Shown: positions 1 to 9,841, counted from the first letter of the stretch. The stretch is DNA of 64,000 nucleotides from Blastococcus fimeti (GCA_900102115.1 FNAW01000001.1:62001-126000); one strand, 5' to 3'. Translations and numbers: made by a program. The notes: generated from the sequence alone by a model not told the origin.

Positions 1-1365
1 GCTGTGGTCGCCGTCCCAGCCCTTGCCGATGTCGTGCAGCAGCGCGGCCACGAGCAGCAGGTCGGGGCGGTCGACGTCCCGGGTCAGCTCGGCCGCGGCG
101 GCCGCCGCCTCGACCAGGTGCCGGTCGACGGTGAAGCGGTGCCAGGGGTGGCGCTGCGGCAGCGAGCGCACCCGGTCCCACTCGGGGATCAGCCGGGACA
201 GCAGCCCCTCCTGGTCGAGCTGCTCGAGGACGGCGACGGCGGAGCGACCGCTGGCCAGCAGGCGGAGGAACGACCAGCGCACCTCCGACGGCCACGGCTC
301 GGGCATCGCCTGGCTGTGCACCGCGAGCACCTTGAGCGTGTAGGGCGACAGCAGCAGGTCCGCGCGGGCGGCGGCCGCCGCGGCGCGGAGCAGCAGGCCC
401 GGGTCGGCGGCCGGGCGGGCGTCGCGGGCGAGGACCACCTCGTCGCCCTGGCGCACCACGCCGTCGGCCAGCGGTTCGCGGCGCACCCGGCGGTAGCGGC
501 TGCGGGGCCGGCGCACCAGCGCGGCCTCGACCCGGCGCCAGGTCTCGTCGGCGACGAAAGCCAGCCGGCGACCGGCGAGGCTGACCTCGCGCAGCAGCGC
601 GTCCTCACCGGACAGCCCGAGGGCGACGGCGACCGGCCGCTGCTCCTGCCGCACCAGGACGTCGCTCGGCCGGCCGCTGCGCCGCCGGAGCTCGTCGCGG
701 ACGTCGAGCAGGAAGGCGTAGGCGGTCTCGACCTCGGAGGTGGGCTCGTCGGCGAGCTGAGCGGCGGCGACCGCGCGCAGCACCTGGCCCTCGCGCAGGC
801 CGCCGTAGGCCTCCTTGAGGTCGGGCTCGAGCAGGAACGCCAGCTCGCCGACCTGGCGGGACCGTCCCCGGCGCAGGTCGCGCAGCGCCGGCAGCAGCCG
901 CGAGGCGGCCTGCCGCCAGCTGCTGAGCGTGGCGGTCCGGAGCCGGCCGGCCAGCTCGGCGTCGCCGGCGACCAGCCGTGCGTCGAGCAGCCCGAGCCCG
1001 GCCTTGACGTCGGTGGAGGCGACCGCCACCGCCTCGGCCACCGAGCGCACGGAGTGGTCCAGCCGGATCCCGGCATCCCAGATCGGGTACCAGAGCGCGT
1101 CGGCGATCGCGGCGATCTCCGGCCGGCCGTCGTGGACGAGGACCAGGTCCAGGTCGCCGTGCGGCGGCAGCTCGCGGCGGCCGTGGCTGCCGACGGCCAT
1201 GAGCGCGAGGCCCTCGGTGCCGGTCCGGGGCGGGGTCCCCCCGCGCTTGGCCAGCGGCGGCGGCGTGCCGGCGACGGCGTCGTCCAGCAGCCCCGTGAGC
1301 CAGGCGTCGACGACCTGCACGCGCTCGGCGCGGGTCAGGTCCGGCAGCGCGGCGGTGTCCAGCAC
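1..1365 (-). CDS. glnD: PII uridylyl/adenylyltransferase GlnD, N-terminal part (cut by window edge)
   Basis: This enzyme adds and removes nucleotides on the PII signal protein according to nitrogen status. About 455 codons are present and the gene runs off the left edge (full family length is about 750-900). The GTG start at 1365 follows a GGAGGGG Shine-Dalgarno. The nucleotidyltransferase signature (GSHGRRELPPHG then DLDL) is at residues 59-74, and the HD-domain motif LLHDIGKG is at about residues 442-449, just before the edge. It is the last gene of amt-glnB-glnD and is separated from glnB by 100 nt holding a strong hairpin. Characterised actinobacterial homologues adenylylate PII; whether this one does cannot be read from sequence. 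Confidence 0.93.
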   Translation of the reverse strand, partial: MLDTAALPDLTRAERVQVVDAWLTGLLDDAVAGTPPPLAKRGGTPPRTGTEGLALMAVGSHGRRELPPHGDLDLVLVHDGRPEIAAIADALWYPIWDAGIRLDHSVRSVAEAVAVASTDVKAGLGLLDARLVAGDAELAGRLRTATLSSWRQAASRLLPALRDLRRGRSRQVGELAFLLEPDLKEAYGGLREGQVLRAVAAAQLADEPTSEVETAYAFLLDVRDELRRRSGRPSDVLVRQEQRPVAVALGLSGEDALLREVSLAGRRLAFVADETWRRVEAALVRRPRSRYRRVRREPLADGVVRQGDEVVLARDARPAADPGLLLRAAAAAARADLLLSPYTLKVLAVHSQAMPEPWPSEVRWSFLRLLASGRSAVAVLEQLDQEGLLSRLIPEWDRVRSLPQRHPWHRFTVDRHLVEAAAAAAELTRDVDRPDLLLVAALLHDIGKGWDGDHS

Positions 1366-1400
1366 GCGTCCCCCTCCGGTGGAGCAACAGCAGGAAGTGC

Positions 1401-1443
1401 GTCGGCCGGGGTGGTGGGCGGTCCTCCCACCACCCCGGCCGAC
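1401..1443. terminator. Perfect 18-bp hairpin between glnB and glnD
   Basis: An 18-bp perfect inverted repeat (arms 1401-1418 and 1426-1443, 7-nt loop) fills the glnB-glnD gap. No T-tract follows on the glnD-proximal side, so it may be a partial terminator, an RNA-processing site or a stabilising 3' end for amt-glnB mRNA. It would make glnD output lower than glnB output. Confidence 0.5.
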
Positions 1444-1465
1444 GGGTGTTCTCAGCGGTGCTGGG

Positions 1466-3132
<1,667 letters not shown>

Positions 3133-3229
3133 GGCAACCTCCTGAGTGGGTCGTCGGCCGGGGGGCCGTTCGGTGGCGCCGGCCCCTCCGGACGGGAGGG
3201 CGACGTGGCGTTCACCGTGCCGGGCGCGT

Positions 3230-3268
3230 GTTTCCGCCGGCAGCGCCCACTTGTTTCGCAGCGGTGAA
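3230..3268 (-). promoter_or_regulatory. Candidate GlnR operator upstream of amt
   Basis: On the minus strand TTCAC, six bases, then GAAAC occurs at 3268-3253, close to the actinobacterial GlnR consensus gTnAC-n6-GaAAC. A second GAAAC half site follows at 3234-3230, about two helical turns downstream; its partner half is poor. Position relative to amt fits the known GlnR control of amtB-glnK-glnD in Streptomyces and mycobacteria. GlnR itself is not in the window. Confidence 0.5.
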
Positions 3269-3343
3269 CTCCGCACCGCGTGTCCACCACCCACGTTGCG
3301 GTCGTGTTGCCGACGGCCGGAGACCCCCTCGACCGGTGGCTAG

Positions 3344-3360
3344 TTGCAAACGATCTGCAA
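3344..3360. promoter_or_regulatory. Nur-like (nickel Fur-family) operator before nikM
   Basis: The sequence is TTGCAA, five bases, CTGCAA. This differs by one base from the Streptomyces Nur box tTGCaa-n5-ttGCAA. It lies directly against a -10-like hexamer and 13 nt before the nikM start, an ideal place for repression. It supports nickel rather than cobalt as the substrate of the downstream transporter. Confidence 0.6.
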
Positions 3361-3366
3361 TAAGGT
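3361..3366 (+). promoter_or_regulatory. Candidate -10 hexamer for a leaderless nikM transcript
   Basis: TAAGGT fits TAnnnT and ends 7 nt before the GTG start. No Shine-Dalgarno is clearly needed if transcription begins at or near the start codon. It abuts the Nur-like box. No good -35 is visible. Confidence 0.4.
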
Positions 3367-3373
3367 CGGCGTC

Positions 3374-4084
3374 GTGCACGTACCGGACGGATTCCTCGAC
3401 GCCCCCACGTCCGTCGCCACGGGTGTGCTCGCGGCGGGCACCGTCGCCCTGGCGCTGCGCAGGGCGCGCGAGGAGCTGGACGAGCGCACCGCTCCGCTGG
3501 CCGGCCTCACCGCGGCCTTCGTCTTCGCGGTGCAGATGATGAACTTCCCGGTCGGTGCCGGCACCAGCGGCCACCTCATCGGGGGCACCCTGACCGCCGT
3601 CCTCGTCGGCCCCTGGACCGCGGTGCTCTGCATGACCGTCGTGCTGCTCGTCCAGGCGGTGCTGTTCGCCGACGGTGGGCTGACCGCGCTGGGCACCAAC
3701 GTCACGTTGATGGCCCTGGTGGCCGTCGGCGTGGGTTACGGCCTGTTCCGCCTGCTGGTGGCGGTGCTGCCCCGCACCCGGACCGGCCTCCTGGTCGCTG
3801 CCGGCGTGGGCGCCTTCGCCTCCGTGCCCGTCGCGGCGCTGGCCTTCGTGGCGCTGTTCGCCGCCGGCGGCGTCGCCGACATCCCCGTCGGCACGGTGGC
3901 GGCCACGATGGGTGGCATCCACGTGCTCATCGGTCTCGGCGAGGCGGCGATCACCGTGGTCGTGCTCGGCGCCGTGCTCGCCGCCCGGCCGGATCTCGTG
4001 CACGGGGCCGCACACCTGCGCAGCGCCGACACGTTGCTCCGCCGTCCGGAGGTCCTGACGCCGCGGGGACCGGCGCAGCGATGA
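3374..4084 (+). CDS. nikM: ECF-type nickel/cobalt transporter substrate-binding membrane subunit NikM/CbiM
   Basis: A 236-residue membrane S-component of an energy-coupling-factor importer for Ni2+ or Co2+. The GTG at 3374 is chosen because it puts histidine at position 2 and a second histidine at position 67 (in GTSGHLIGG), matching the metal-binding His2 and His67 of characterised NikM/CbiM; a start further upstream would destroy this. About six to seven hydrophobic helices follow. It overlaps the next gene by ATGA. The Nur-like operator upstream suggests nickel as the substrate. No nickel enzyme or cobalamin gene is in the window to settle this. Confidence 0.88.
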   Translation: MHVPDGFLDAPTSVATGVLAAGTVALALRRAREELDERTAPLAGLTAAFVFAVQMMNFPVGAGTSGHLIGGTLTAVLVGPWTAVLCMTVVLLVQAVLFADGGLTALGTNVTLMALVAVGVGYGLFRLLVAVLPRTRTGLLVAAGVGAFASVPVAALAFVALFAAGGVADIPVGTVAATMGGIHVLIGLGEAAITVVVLGAVLAARPDLVHGAAHLRSADTLLRRPEVLTPRGPAQR

Positions 4085-4467
4085 CCTCCCGCCGCCGGAC
4101 CACCGGCTTCCTGCTCGTCGGCCTGGTCGTCGCGCTGGTCGTCGCAGGCATCGGCAGCTACTACGCCAGCAGCTCGCCCGACGGCCTGGAGTGGTCGGCC
4201 GAGAAGGAGGGCTTCCTCGACACGGCGGAGGACAGCGCGACCGCCGACTCCCCGCTCGCCGACTACGCGGTCTCCGGCGTGGACGACGGCCGGCTCTCCG
4301 GCGGGCTCGCCGGGGTCATCGGCGTCGCCGTGACGCTGGTCCTCGCCGGCGGGATCACCCTGCTCGTGCGCCGCCGCAGCAGCGCCGGGGACGACAGCGC
4401 CGGGAACGACGTCGACAGCGCACAGGACGCGGACGACGCCGAGGCCCGGCCCGTTCCGCGGGCCTGA
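4081..4467 (+). CDS. PDGLE-domain accessory subunit (NikN/CbiN-like) of the metal importer
   Basis: A 128-residue protein with a transmembrane helix at about residues 9-27, the motif SPDGLEWSAEKEGF at about 32-46, and a second helix at about 76-97, then a charged low-complexity tail. The PDGLE domain is the known accessory part of NikM/CbiM systems, either fused to M or separate as here. It sits between the M and Q genes with a 4-bp overlap upstream and 1 nt spacing downstream, so it belongs to the transporter operon. Confidence 0.85.
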   Translation: MTSRRRTTGFLLVGLVVALVVAGIGSYYASSSPDGLEWSAEKEGFLDTAEDSATADSPLADYAVSGVDDGRLSGGLAGVIGVAVTLVLAGGITLLVRRRSSAGDDSAGNDVDSAQDADDAEARPVPRA

Positions 4468-4468
4468 C

Positions 4469-5251
4469 GTGGGCGCGCGCCACGGCGGTGCGCTGAGCGC
4501 CCGCTACGTGGCGGGCACCAGCCCGGTGCACCGGCTGGCGCCGCAGGTGAAGCTGGTCGCCGTCCTCGCCTACGCGCTGGTCGTCGTCGCCACGCCGGTG
4601 CACGCCGGCTGGGCCCCGTGGGCGTATGCCGGCTACCTGCTCGTCGTGCTCGCCGCCGCCGCGGTCGCGGGCGTACGACCGGGCCGGCTGGCCGGCAGCC
4701 TGGTCGTGGAGATCCCGTTCGTCGTCTTCGCCCTGCTGCTGCCCTTCGTCACCCGCGGGCCGCGGGTCGAGGTGCTCGGGCTGTCCCTGTCCGAGAGCGG
4801 CCTGCAGACCGGTGGCGCGCTGCTGGCCAAGGCCACGCTGTCGGTGCTCGCCGCCACCGTGCTGGCGGCGACCACCGAGCCGCGGGAACTGCTGCGCGGC
4901 CTCGAACGGCTCCGGCTGCCCTCCGCCCTGGTCCAGATCCTGGGGTTCATGATCCGGTACGTCGACGTGGTGAGCGGCGAGCTGCACCGCATGCGGGTGG
5001 CCCGCGAGTCCCGTGCCTTCGACGGACGGCGGCGCGGTGCGCTGCGCGTGGTCGGGGCCGCGGCGGGGGCGCTGTTCATCCGCTCCTACGAGCGCGGCGA
5101 GCGGGTGCACCTGGCGATGCTGTCGCGCGGCTACACCGGCCGGCTGCCCCGCGGGCCGGTCGCCGCCGTCCCCTCGCGGGACTGGCTCGCCGGGCTGAGC
5201 CTCCCCCTCGCCGCGGGCGCCGTGCTGGCGACGGGGATGCTGCTGGGGTGA
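4469..5251 (+). CDS. cbiQ: ECF transporter transmembrane T-component CbiQ/NikQ
   Basis: A 260-residue integral membrane scaffold protein that couples the ATPase to the M/N subunits. It has several hydrophobic segments and, in its C-terminal half, the conserved coupling-helix region with two Ala-Arg-Gly-like motifs (MRVARESRAFDGRR and LAMLSRGYTGRLP). The GTG start follows the PDGLE gene by one base and its stop overlaps the cbiO start as GTGA. Order M-N-Q-O is typical for this family. Confidence 0.92.
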   Translation: MGARHGGALSARYVAGTSPVHRLAPQVKLVAVLAYALVVVATPVHAGWAPWAYAGYLLVVLAAAAVAGVRPGRLAGSLVVEIPFVVFALLLPFVTRGPRVEVLGLSLSESGLQTGGALLAKATLSVLAATVLAATTEPRELLRGLERLRLPSALVQILGFMIRYVDVVSGELHRMRVARESRAFDGRRRGALRVVGAAAGALFIRSYERGERVHLAMLSRGYTGRLPRGPVAAVPSRDWLAGLSLPLAAGAVLATGMLLG

Positions 5252-5991
5252 GCACCGCCCCCTCCCTGCTGGTCGAGGACGTCGCCTTCGCCTATCCCGA
5301 CGGCCACCAGGCGCTGTTCGGCGTGGACCTGCGGATCGAGGCCGGCGAGCGGGTCGCGCTGCTCGGGCCCAACGGGGCGGGCAAGACGACGCTGGTCCTG
5401 CACCTCAACGGCATCCTGCGGCCCGGCCGCGGCAGCATCAGCGTCGCCGGGCTCCCGGTCACCAAGCAGAACCTGCGGGAGATCCGCAGCCGGGTGGGCA
5501 TCGTCTTCCAGGACCCCGACGACCAGCTGTTCATGCCGACCGTCGGCGAGGACGTGGCGTTCGGCCCGCGCAACCTCGGGCTGCCCGAGGCCGAGGTCGC
5601 CGCCCGGGTCGCCGCGGCGCTCGAGCAGGTCGGCATGGCCGGGTACGCCGACCGGCCGCCGCACCACCTCTCGTTCGGGCAGCGCCGCCGGGTCGCCGTC
5701 GCCACCGTGCTCTCCATGCACCCCGAGATCCTGGTGCTGGACGAGCCGTCGTCCAACCTCGACCCGGCCGGCCGCCGCGAGCTCGCCGAGGTGCTCGAGT
5801 CGCTGCCGGTGACCCTGCTGATGGTCACCCACGACCTGCCCTACGCGATGCAGCTGTGCCCGCGGTCGGTGGTGCTCGACGCCGGCGCGGTCGTCGCCGA
5901 CGCCGGAACCCGCGAGCTGCTCGCCGACCAGCAGCTGCTCGCGGCGCACCGGCTCGAGCTCCCCTACGGCTTCGACCCGACCCGGGCCTGA
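5248..5991 (+). CDS. cbiO: ECF transporter ATP-binding subunit CbiO/NikO
   Basis: A 247-residue ABC ATPase that powers the metal importer. It contains Walker A (GPNGAGKTT), Q-loop (GIVFQDPDDQLF), signature LSFGQRRRVAVA, Walker B (ILVLDEPSSNLDPAG) and the switch histidine in MVTHDLPYA. Phe in place of Gly at the second signature position (LSFGQ) is usual for CbiO. The start is the GTG that overlaps the cbiQ stop by 4 bp; an open frame runs further upstream but is only a shadow of cbiQ. Confidence 0.95.
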   Translation: MSTAPSLLVEDVAFAYPDGHQALFGVDLRIEAGERVALLGPNGAGKTTLVLHLNGILRPGRGSISVAGLPVTKQNLREIRSRVGIVFQDPDDQLFMPTVGEDVAFGPRNLGLPEAEVAARVAAALEQVGMAGYADRPPHHLSFGQRRRVAVATVLSMHPEILVLDEPSSNLDPAGRRELAEVLESLPVTLLMVTHDLPYAMQLCPRSVVLDAGAVVADAGTRELLADQQLLAAHRLELPYGFDPTRA

Positions 5992-6012
5992 GAGGAACTG
6001 CTCCCGCCGGCG

Positions 6013-7212
6013 TCAGCCGACGATCGCCTCCGCGAAGGCGCGCGGCTCGAACGGCGCCAGGTCGTCGGCCCCCTCCCCCAGCCCGATCAGCTTCACCGGG
6101 ATGCCGAGCTCCTGCTGCACCCGGACGACGATGCCGCCCTTCGCGGTGCCGTCGAGCTTGGTCAGCACCACGCCGGTGACCTCGACCGCCTCGGTGAACA
6201 CCCGGGCCTGGACGACGCCGTTCTGCCCGGTCGTCGCGTCGAGCACCAGCAGCACCTCGGTGACCGGCGCCTGCTTCTCCACCACCCGCTTGACCTTGCC
6301 CAGCTCGTCCATCAGCCCCGACTTGGTGTGCAGCCGCCCGGCGGTGTCGACGACGACGGTGTCCACCTCGGCCTCCACGCCGGTGCGCACGGCCTCGAAG
6401 GCCACCGACGCCGGGTCGCCGCCCTCGCGGCCCCGGACGGTGAGCACGCCGACGCGCTCGCCCCAGGTCTCCAGCTGGTCGGCGGCGGCGGCGCGGAAGG
6501 TGTCGGCCGCGCCCAGGATCACGCTCTTCCCGTCCCCCACGAGCACCCGCGCGATCTTGCCGACCGTCGTCGTCTTGCCGGCGCCGTTGACCCCCACGAC
6601 CAGGACGACGCCGGGGCGCCCGTCCCGACGATCGGTGCCCAGCGTCCGGTCCAGGTCGGGCCCGAGGACGCCGGTGAGCTCTGACACCAGCAGCTCGCGC
6701 AGCTCGGCGGGCGACGCGGTGGCCAGCACCAATGACTGGGTGCGCAGCCGCTGGACGATCTGGGTGGTGGCGGAGATGCCGACGTCGGCGGCCAGGAGGG
6801 TCTCCTCGATCTCCTCCCAGTCGTCCTCCGTCAGCTTCTCGCGCGCGAGCACCGTGAGCAGGCCGCGGCCCAGCGAGGACTGCGAGCGCGCCAACCGGGA
6901 CCGCAGTCGCACGAGCCGGCCGGCCGAGGGCGGCGGCGTCTCGAAGACCAGGCCGGGCTCGGCCTCCGCCGGCGGCAGCTCGACGGTCTCCGGCGGCAGG
7001 CCGAGGCCGGACGCCGTCGACCCGGACGGCGTGGGTGGTGCGGTCGGCGCCGTCGGCGCCTGGGTCTCGGGCGGCCGCGGGCGGGTGAGCGTGGTGCCGG
7101 CGACGGCGTCGTCGTCGAGGCGGGTGGTGCGCCGGCCCCGCCCGACGAGCAGGCCGATGCCGGCGACGAGCGCGACGACGAGGATCGCGATCGCGATCAG
7201 CACGAATTCCAT
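6013..7212 (-). CDS. ftsY: Signal recognition particle receptor FtsY
   Basis: A 399-residue SRP receptor GTPase that docks ribosome-SRP complexes at the membrane. The ATG at 7212 gives an N-terminal hydrophobic helix (MEFVLIAIAILVVALVAGIG) that anchors the protein, followed by a Pro/Thr-rich linker, the NG domain with G1 GVNGAGKTTTVGK, the DTFRAAAADQL motif, DTAGR, TKLDGTAKGG and the C-terminal GLGEGADDLAPF. It lies 22 nt from the convergent cbiO stop. In relatives it follows smc; here two plus-strand genes separate them. Confidence 0.96.
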   Translation of the reverse strand: MEFVLIAIAILVVALVAGIGLLVGRGRRTTRLDDDAVAGTTLTRPRPPETQAPTAPTAPPTPSGSTASGLGLPPETVELPPAEAEPGLVFETPPPSAGRLVRLRSRLARSQSSLGRGLLTVLAREKLTEDDWEEIEETLLAADVGISATTQIVQRLRTQSLVLATASPAELRELLVSELTGVLGPDLDRTLGTDRRDGRPGVVLVVGVNGAGKTTTVGKIARVLVGDGKSVILGAADTFRAAAADQLETWGERVGVLTVRGREGGDPASVAFEAVRTGVEAEVDTVVVDTAGRLHTKSGLMDELGKVKRVVEKQAPVTEVLLVLDATTGQNGVVQARVFTEAVEVTGVVLTKLDGTAKGGIVVRVQQELGIPVKLIGLGEGADDLAPFEPRAFAEAIVG

Positions 7213-7297
7213 GCCCGGAGTCTCCCAGCCCGCGGCGGCCCGGCCGAGGCGACTCCCGGCGGACACGGCTCCCAGGTCGATGAGTCAGGCTGGACCC

Positions 7298-8971
7298 ATG
7301 CGAGCCACCGGACCGAGCGCACCCACCCTCCTGCTCGGCCCCCTGCTGCGGCACGTCGACCCGGTCTCGGCGACCGTCTGGGTGGAGACCGATCGACCCT
7401 GCCGCGTGGAGGTGCTCGGCCGCAGCGCGCGCACCTTCTGCGTCGCCGGCCACCACTACGCGCTGGTCGTCGTGGAGGACCTCGAGCCCGGCAGCGCGAC
7501 CCCCTACGAGGTGCACCTCGACGGCGAGCAGGTGTGGCCCCCCGCGGACTCGGCGTTCCCGCCGAGCCGCATCCGGACACCGGGGGGCCCCGGGCCCTTC
7601 CGGCTGGCCTTCGGCTCCTGCCGGTACGCCAGCCCCCGGACCGTGGAGGACAGCGAGGGCATCCCGCCCGACGCGCTGGACCTCTACGCCTCGCAGATCG
7701 CCGCCCAGCCCGAGGACCGCTGGCCCGACGCGCTGGTGCTCCTGGGCGACCAGGTCTACGCCGACGAGCTGACGAAGCACACGCGGTCGCTGCTGCACCG
7801 CCGGCGCGACCGGCACGCCGAGCAGGTGGCCCCGGACGACGAGGTGGCGGACTTCGAGGAGTACACCCGGCTCTACTACGAGTCCTGGCAGGACCCGCAG
7901 GTGCGGTGGCTGCTGTCGACCATCCCGTCCTCGATGATCTTCGACGACCACGAGATGATCGACGACTGGAACACCTCGGCCGCCTGGCGGGCCACGGCCT
8001 CGCAGGAGCCCTGGTGGCAGGGGCGGATCATCGGCGGGCTGGTCAGCTACTGGGTCTACCAGCATCTGGGCAACCTCAGCCCGCAGGAGCTGGCGGACAA
8101 CGCCACCTGGCAGACGATCCAGGGCATGGCCGACGACGACGACGTCCGGGACGCCGAGCCGCTGCTGCGCCGGATGGCCGAGCTGGCCGACGCCGAGCCC
8201 GCGACGATCCGGTGGAGCTTCGTCCGGCACTGGGGCGACGCGCGGCTGATCATGGTCGACAGCCGGGCCGGCCGCGTGCTCGAGGAGCAGCACCGCCGGA
8301 TGCTGGACGAGGACGAGTTCGCCTGGGTCGAGGCCGCGATGCGCAACGCCGTCGACGAGGGCGTGGAGCATCTGATCGTCGGCACCTCTCTGCCGTGGCT
8401 GCTCCCCCACGCGATCCACAACCTGGAGCGGTGGAACGAGACGCTCAACGTCCGCCACCACGGGCACTGGCGCGGCCGGCTCGCCGAGAAGGTCCGCCAG
8501 GGCGCCGATCTGGAGCACTGGGCGGCGTTCGGGCACTCCTTCGAACGGCTGGGCGCGGCGCTCACCGCCGTCGCCCGCGGAGAGCACGGCCGGGCGCCCG
8601 CCACGGCACTGGTGCTCTCCGGCGACGTCCACCACGCCTACGCCGCCGAACTGGTGCGGCCCGAGGAGCTGGACGCGCGGGTGCACCAGCTCACCGTCTC
8701 CCCGCTGCACAACCAGGCGCCGCACCCGATCCGCGTCGGGTTCAAGATCGGTTGGAGCCGGGCGGCCCGCCGGTTCACCGAGCGCCTGGCGCGGCTGGCC
8801 AAGGCCGAGCCCACCGAGCTGCGGTGGGACAAGCAGGCCGGGCCGTTCTTCGGCAACCAGATCGGCGAGCTGGTGCTGGAGGGCCGGGAGGCGCGCTTCC
8901 TGCTGTCGGTCTCCGAGCTCGGCGACGACGCCCTGCGGCAGGTGCTGGACATGCCGCTGTCCGATGCCTGA
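7298..8971 (+). CDS. PhoD-like metallophosphatase
   Basis: A 557-residue cytoplasmic-looking protein (no signal peptide) with an N-terminal beta-sandwich region and a PhoD-type metallophosphatase fold. Visible metal-ligand motifs are FGSCRYAS, LLGDQVYADE, FDDHEMIDDWNTS and LSGDVHHAYAAEL. The lack of a Tat signal separates it from secreted PhoD alkaline phosphatases, and its substrate is unknown. The start ATG at 7298 has a CAGGCT hexamer six bases before it, suggesting a leaderless transcript. The next gene begins 12 nt after its stop. Confidence 0.85.
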   Translation: MRATGPSAPTLLLGPLLRHVDPVSATVWVETDRPCRVEVLGRSARTFCVAGHHYALVVVEDLEPGSATPYEVHLDGEQVWPPADSAFPPSRIRTPGGPGPFRLAFGSCRYASPRTVEDSEGIPPDALDLYASQIAAQPEDRWPDALVLLGDQVYADELTKHTRSLLHRRRDRHAEQVAPDDEVADFEEYTRLYYESWQDPQVRWLLSTIPSSMIFDDHEMIDDWNTSAAWRATASQEPWWQGRIIGGLVSYWVYQHLGNLSPQELADNATWQTIQGMADDDDVRDAEPLLRRMAELADAEPATIRWSFVRHWGDARLIMVDSRAGRVLEEQHRRMLDEDEFAWVEAAMRNAVDEGVEHLIVGTSLPWLLPHAIHNLERWNETLNVRHHGHWRGRLAEKVRQGADLEHWAAFGHSFERLGAALTAVARGEHGRAPATALVLSGDVHHAYAAELVRPEELDARVHQLTVSPLHNQAPHPIRVGFKIGWSRAARRFTERLARLAKAEPTELRWDKQAGPFFGNQIGELVLEGREARFLLSVSELGDDALRQVLDMPLSDA

Positions 8972-8983
8972 GAGGCTGGGACG

Positions 8984-9811
8984 GTGACCGACCCCTTCGG
9001 CATCCGCCCCGCCCCCGGGCCCGACCAGCCCCCGATCCCGGTGCGGCTGGTCACCTTCAACACCCACCACGGGGTGGGCGAGGACTCCCGGCACGACCTG
9101 CCGCGGCTGGCCAAGGTGCTGGCCTCCGCCGACGCGGACGTCATCTGCCTGCAGGAGGTCGACCGCTGGTTCGGCGACCGCAGCGAGGACGTCGACCAGG
9201 CGCTGCTGCTCTCCCGCGCCCTGGACATGCAGCTGGCGTGGGGCCCGGCCATCGACGAGCCGCGGGTGGGTGGGGACGCGATGGCCCGGCCGCGCCGTCA
9301 GTACGGGAACGCGCTGCTCTCCCGGCTGCCGATCCTGATCAGCGACGTCCACCGGCTGCCCGGCACGGGCGAGCCCCGCAGCGCGCTGCGCACCATGCTC
9401 GAGCTCGACGGCGGCACCCTCTGGGTGACCGCGACGCACCTGACCACCCGCTCGGCGCAGGAACGCGCGGAGCAGGTGGGCGCCCTGGCCGGGCTGCACA
9501 CCGAGGCGATGGCCTCCGGCGTCCTCGTCGGCGACTTCAACACCCGTCCCGACGCCCCCGAGCTGCACCCGCTGCGCGAGCGCTTCACCGATGCCTGGGA
9601 ACTGGCCGAGGACCGCGGCGACCAGGCCGGCTGGCGCTTCTGGCAGCGCGACGAGGGGCACACCCACCCGGCGCGGTCGCCGCACCGCCGGATCGACCAG
9701 GCGTGGGTGTCCTCCGGCGTCACCGTGGCGAGCGCCCGCGTCCTCGACGCCGAGGGCGCGTCGGACCACCTGCCGCTCGTCGTCGACCTCCGGATCCCGT
9801 CCGGCGTCTGA
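8984..9811 (+). CDS. Endonuclease/exonuclease/phosphatase family protein
   Basis: A 275-residue member of the EEP (DNase I-like) fold. The motifs are in order: TFNTHHGVGED, the catalytic Glu in CLQEVDRW, VGDFNTRPD and the terminal SDHLPLVVDL. No secretion signal is visible. The GTG start is 12 nt after the PhoD-like gene, with GAGGCT six bases before it. Substrate could be nucleic acid or a phosphoester; sequence alone does not decide. The stop codon lies in a conserved palindrome shared with another locus in this window. Confidence 0.8.
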   Translation: MTDPFGIRPAPGPDQPPIPVRLVTFNTHHGVGEDSRHDLPRLAKVLASADADVICLQEVDRWFGDRSEDVDQALLLSRALDMQLAWGPAIDEPRVGGDAMARPRRQYGNALLSRLPILISDVHRLPGTGEPRSALRTMLELDGGTLWVTATHLTTRSAQERAEQVGALAGLHTEAMASGVLVGDFNTRPDAPELHPLRERFTDAWELAEDRGDQAGWRFWQRDEGHTHPARSPHRRIDQAWVSSGVTVASARVLDAEGASDHLPLVVDLRIPSGV

Positions 9812-9837
9812 GGGCAGTAATGGCCATTGCTGCCCTC
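9810..9837. repeat. Palindromic element, copy 1
   Basis: Two 14-nt arms abut with no spacer: GAGGGCAGTAATGG and CCATTGCTGCCCTC. They pair fully except one position, which is a G-U wobble in one RNA strand. The element lies between convergent genes (EEP gene and smc) and its first bases include the TGA stop. Copy 2 is at 35046-35077. No T-tract is present. Confidence 0.8.
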
Positions 9838-9841
9838 GAGG

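Noticed and set aside
3133..3373. Possible cobalamin riboswitch before the NikM/CbiM gene
   Set aside because: No B12-box-like sequence or room for the fold; the Nur-like operator and short leader explain control better.
5825..9769. 1314-codon minus-strand frame covering ftsY, PhoD-like and EEP genes
   Set aside because: Shadow frame; the conserved motifs are in the plus-strand PhoD/EEP genes and in the other minus frame for FtsY.
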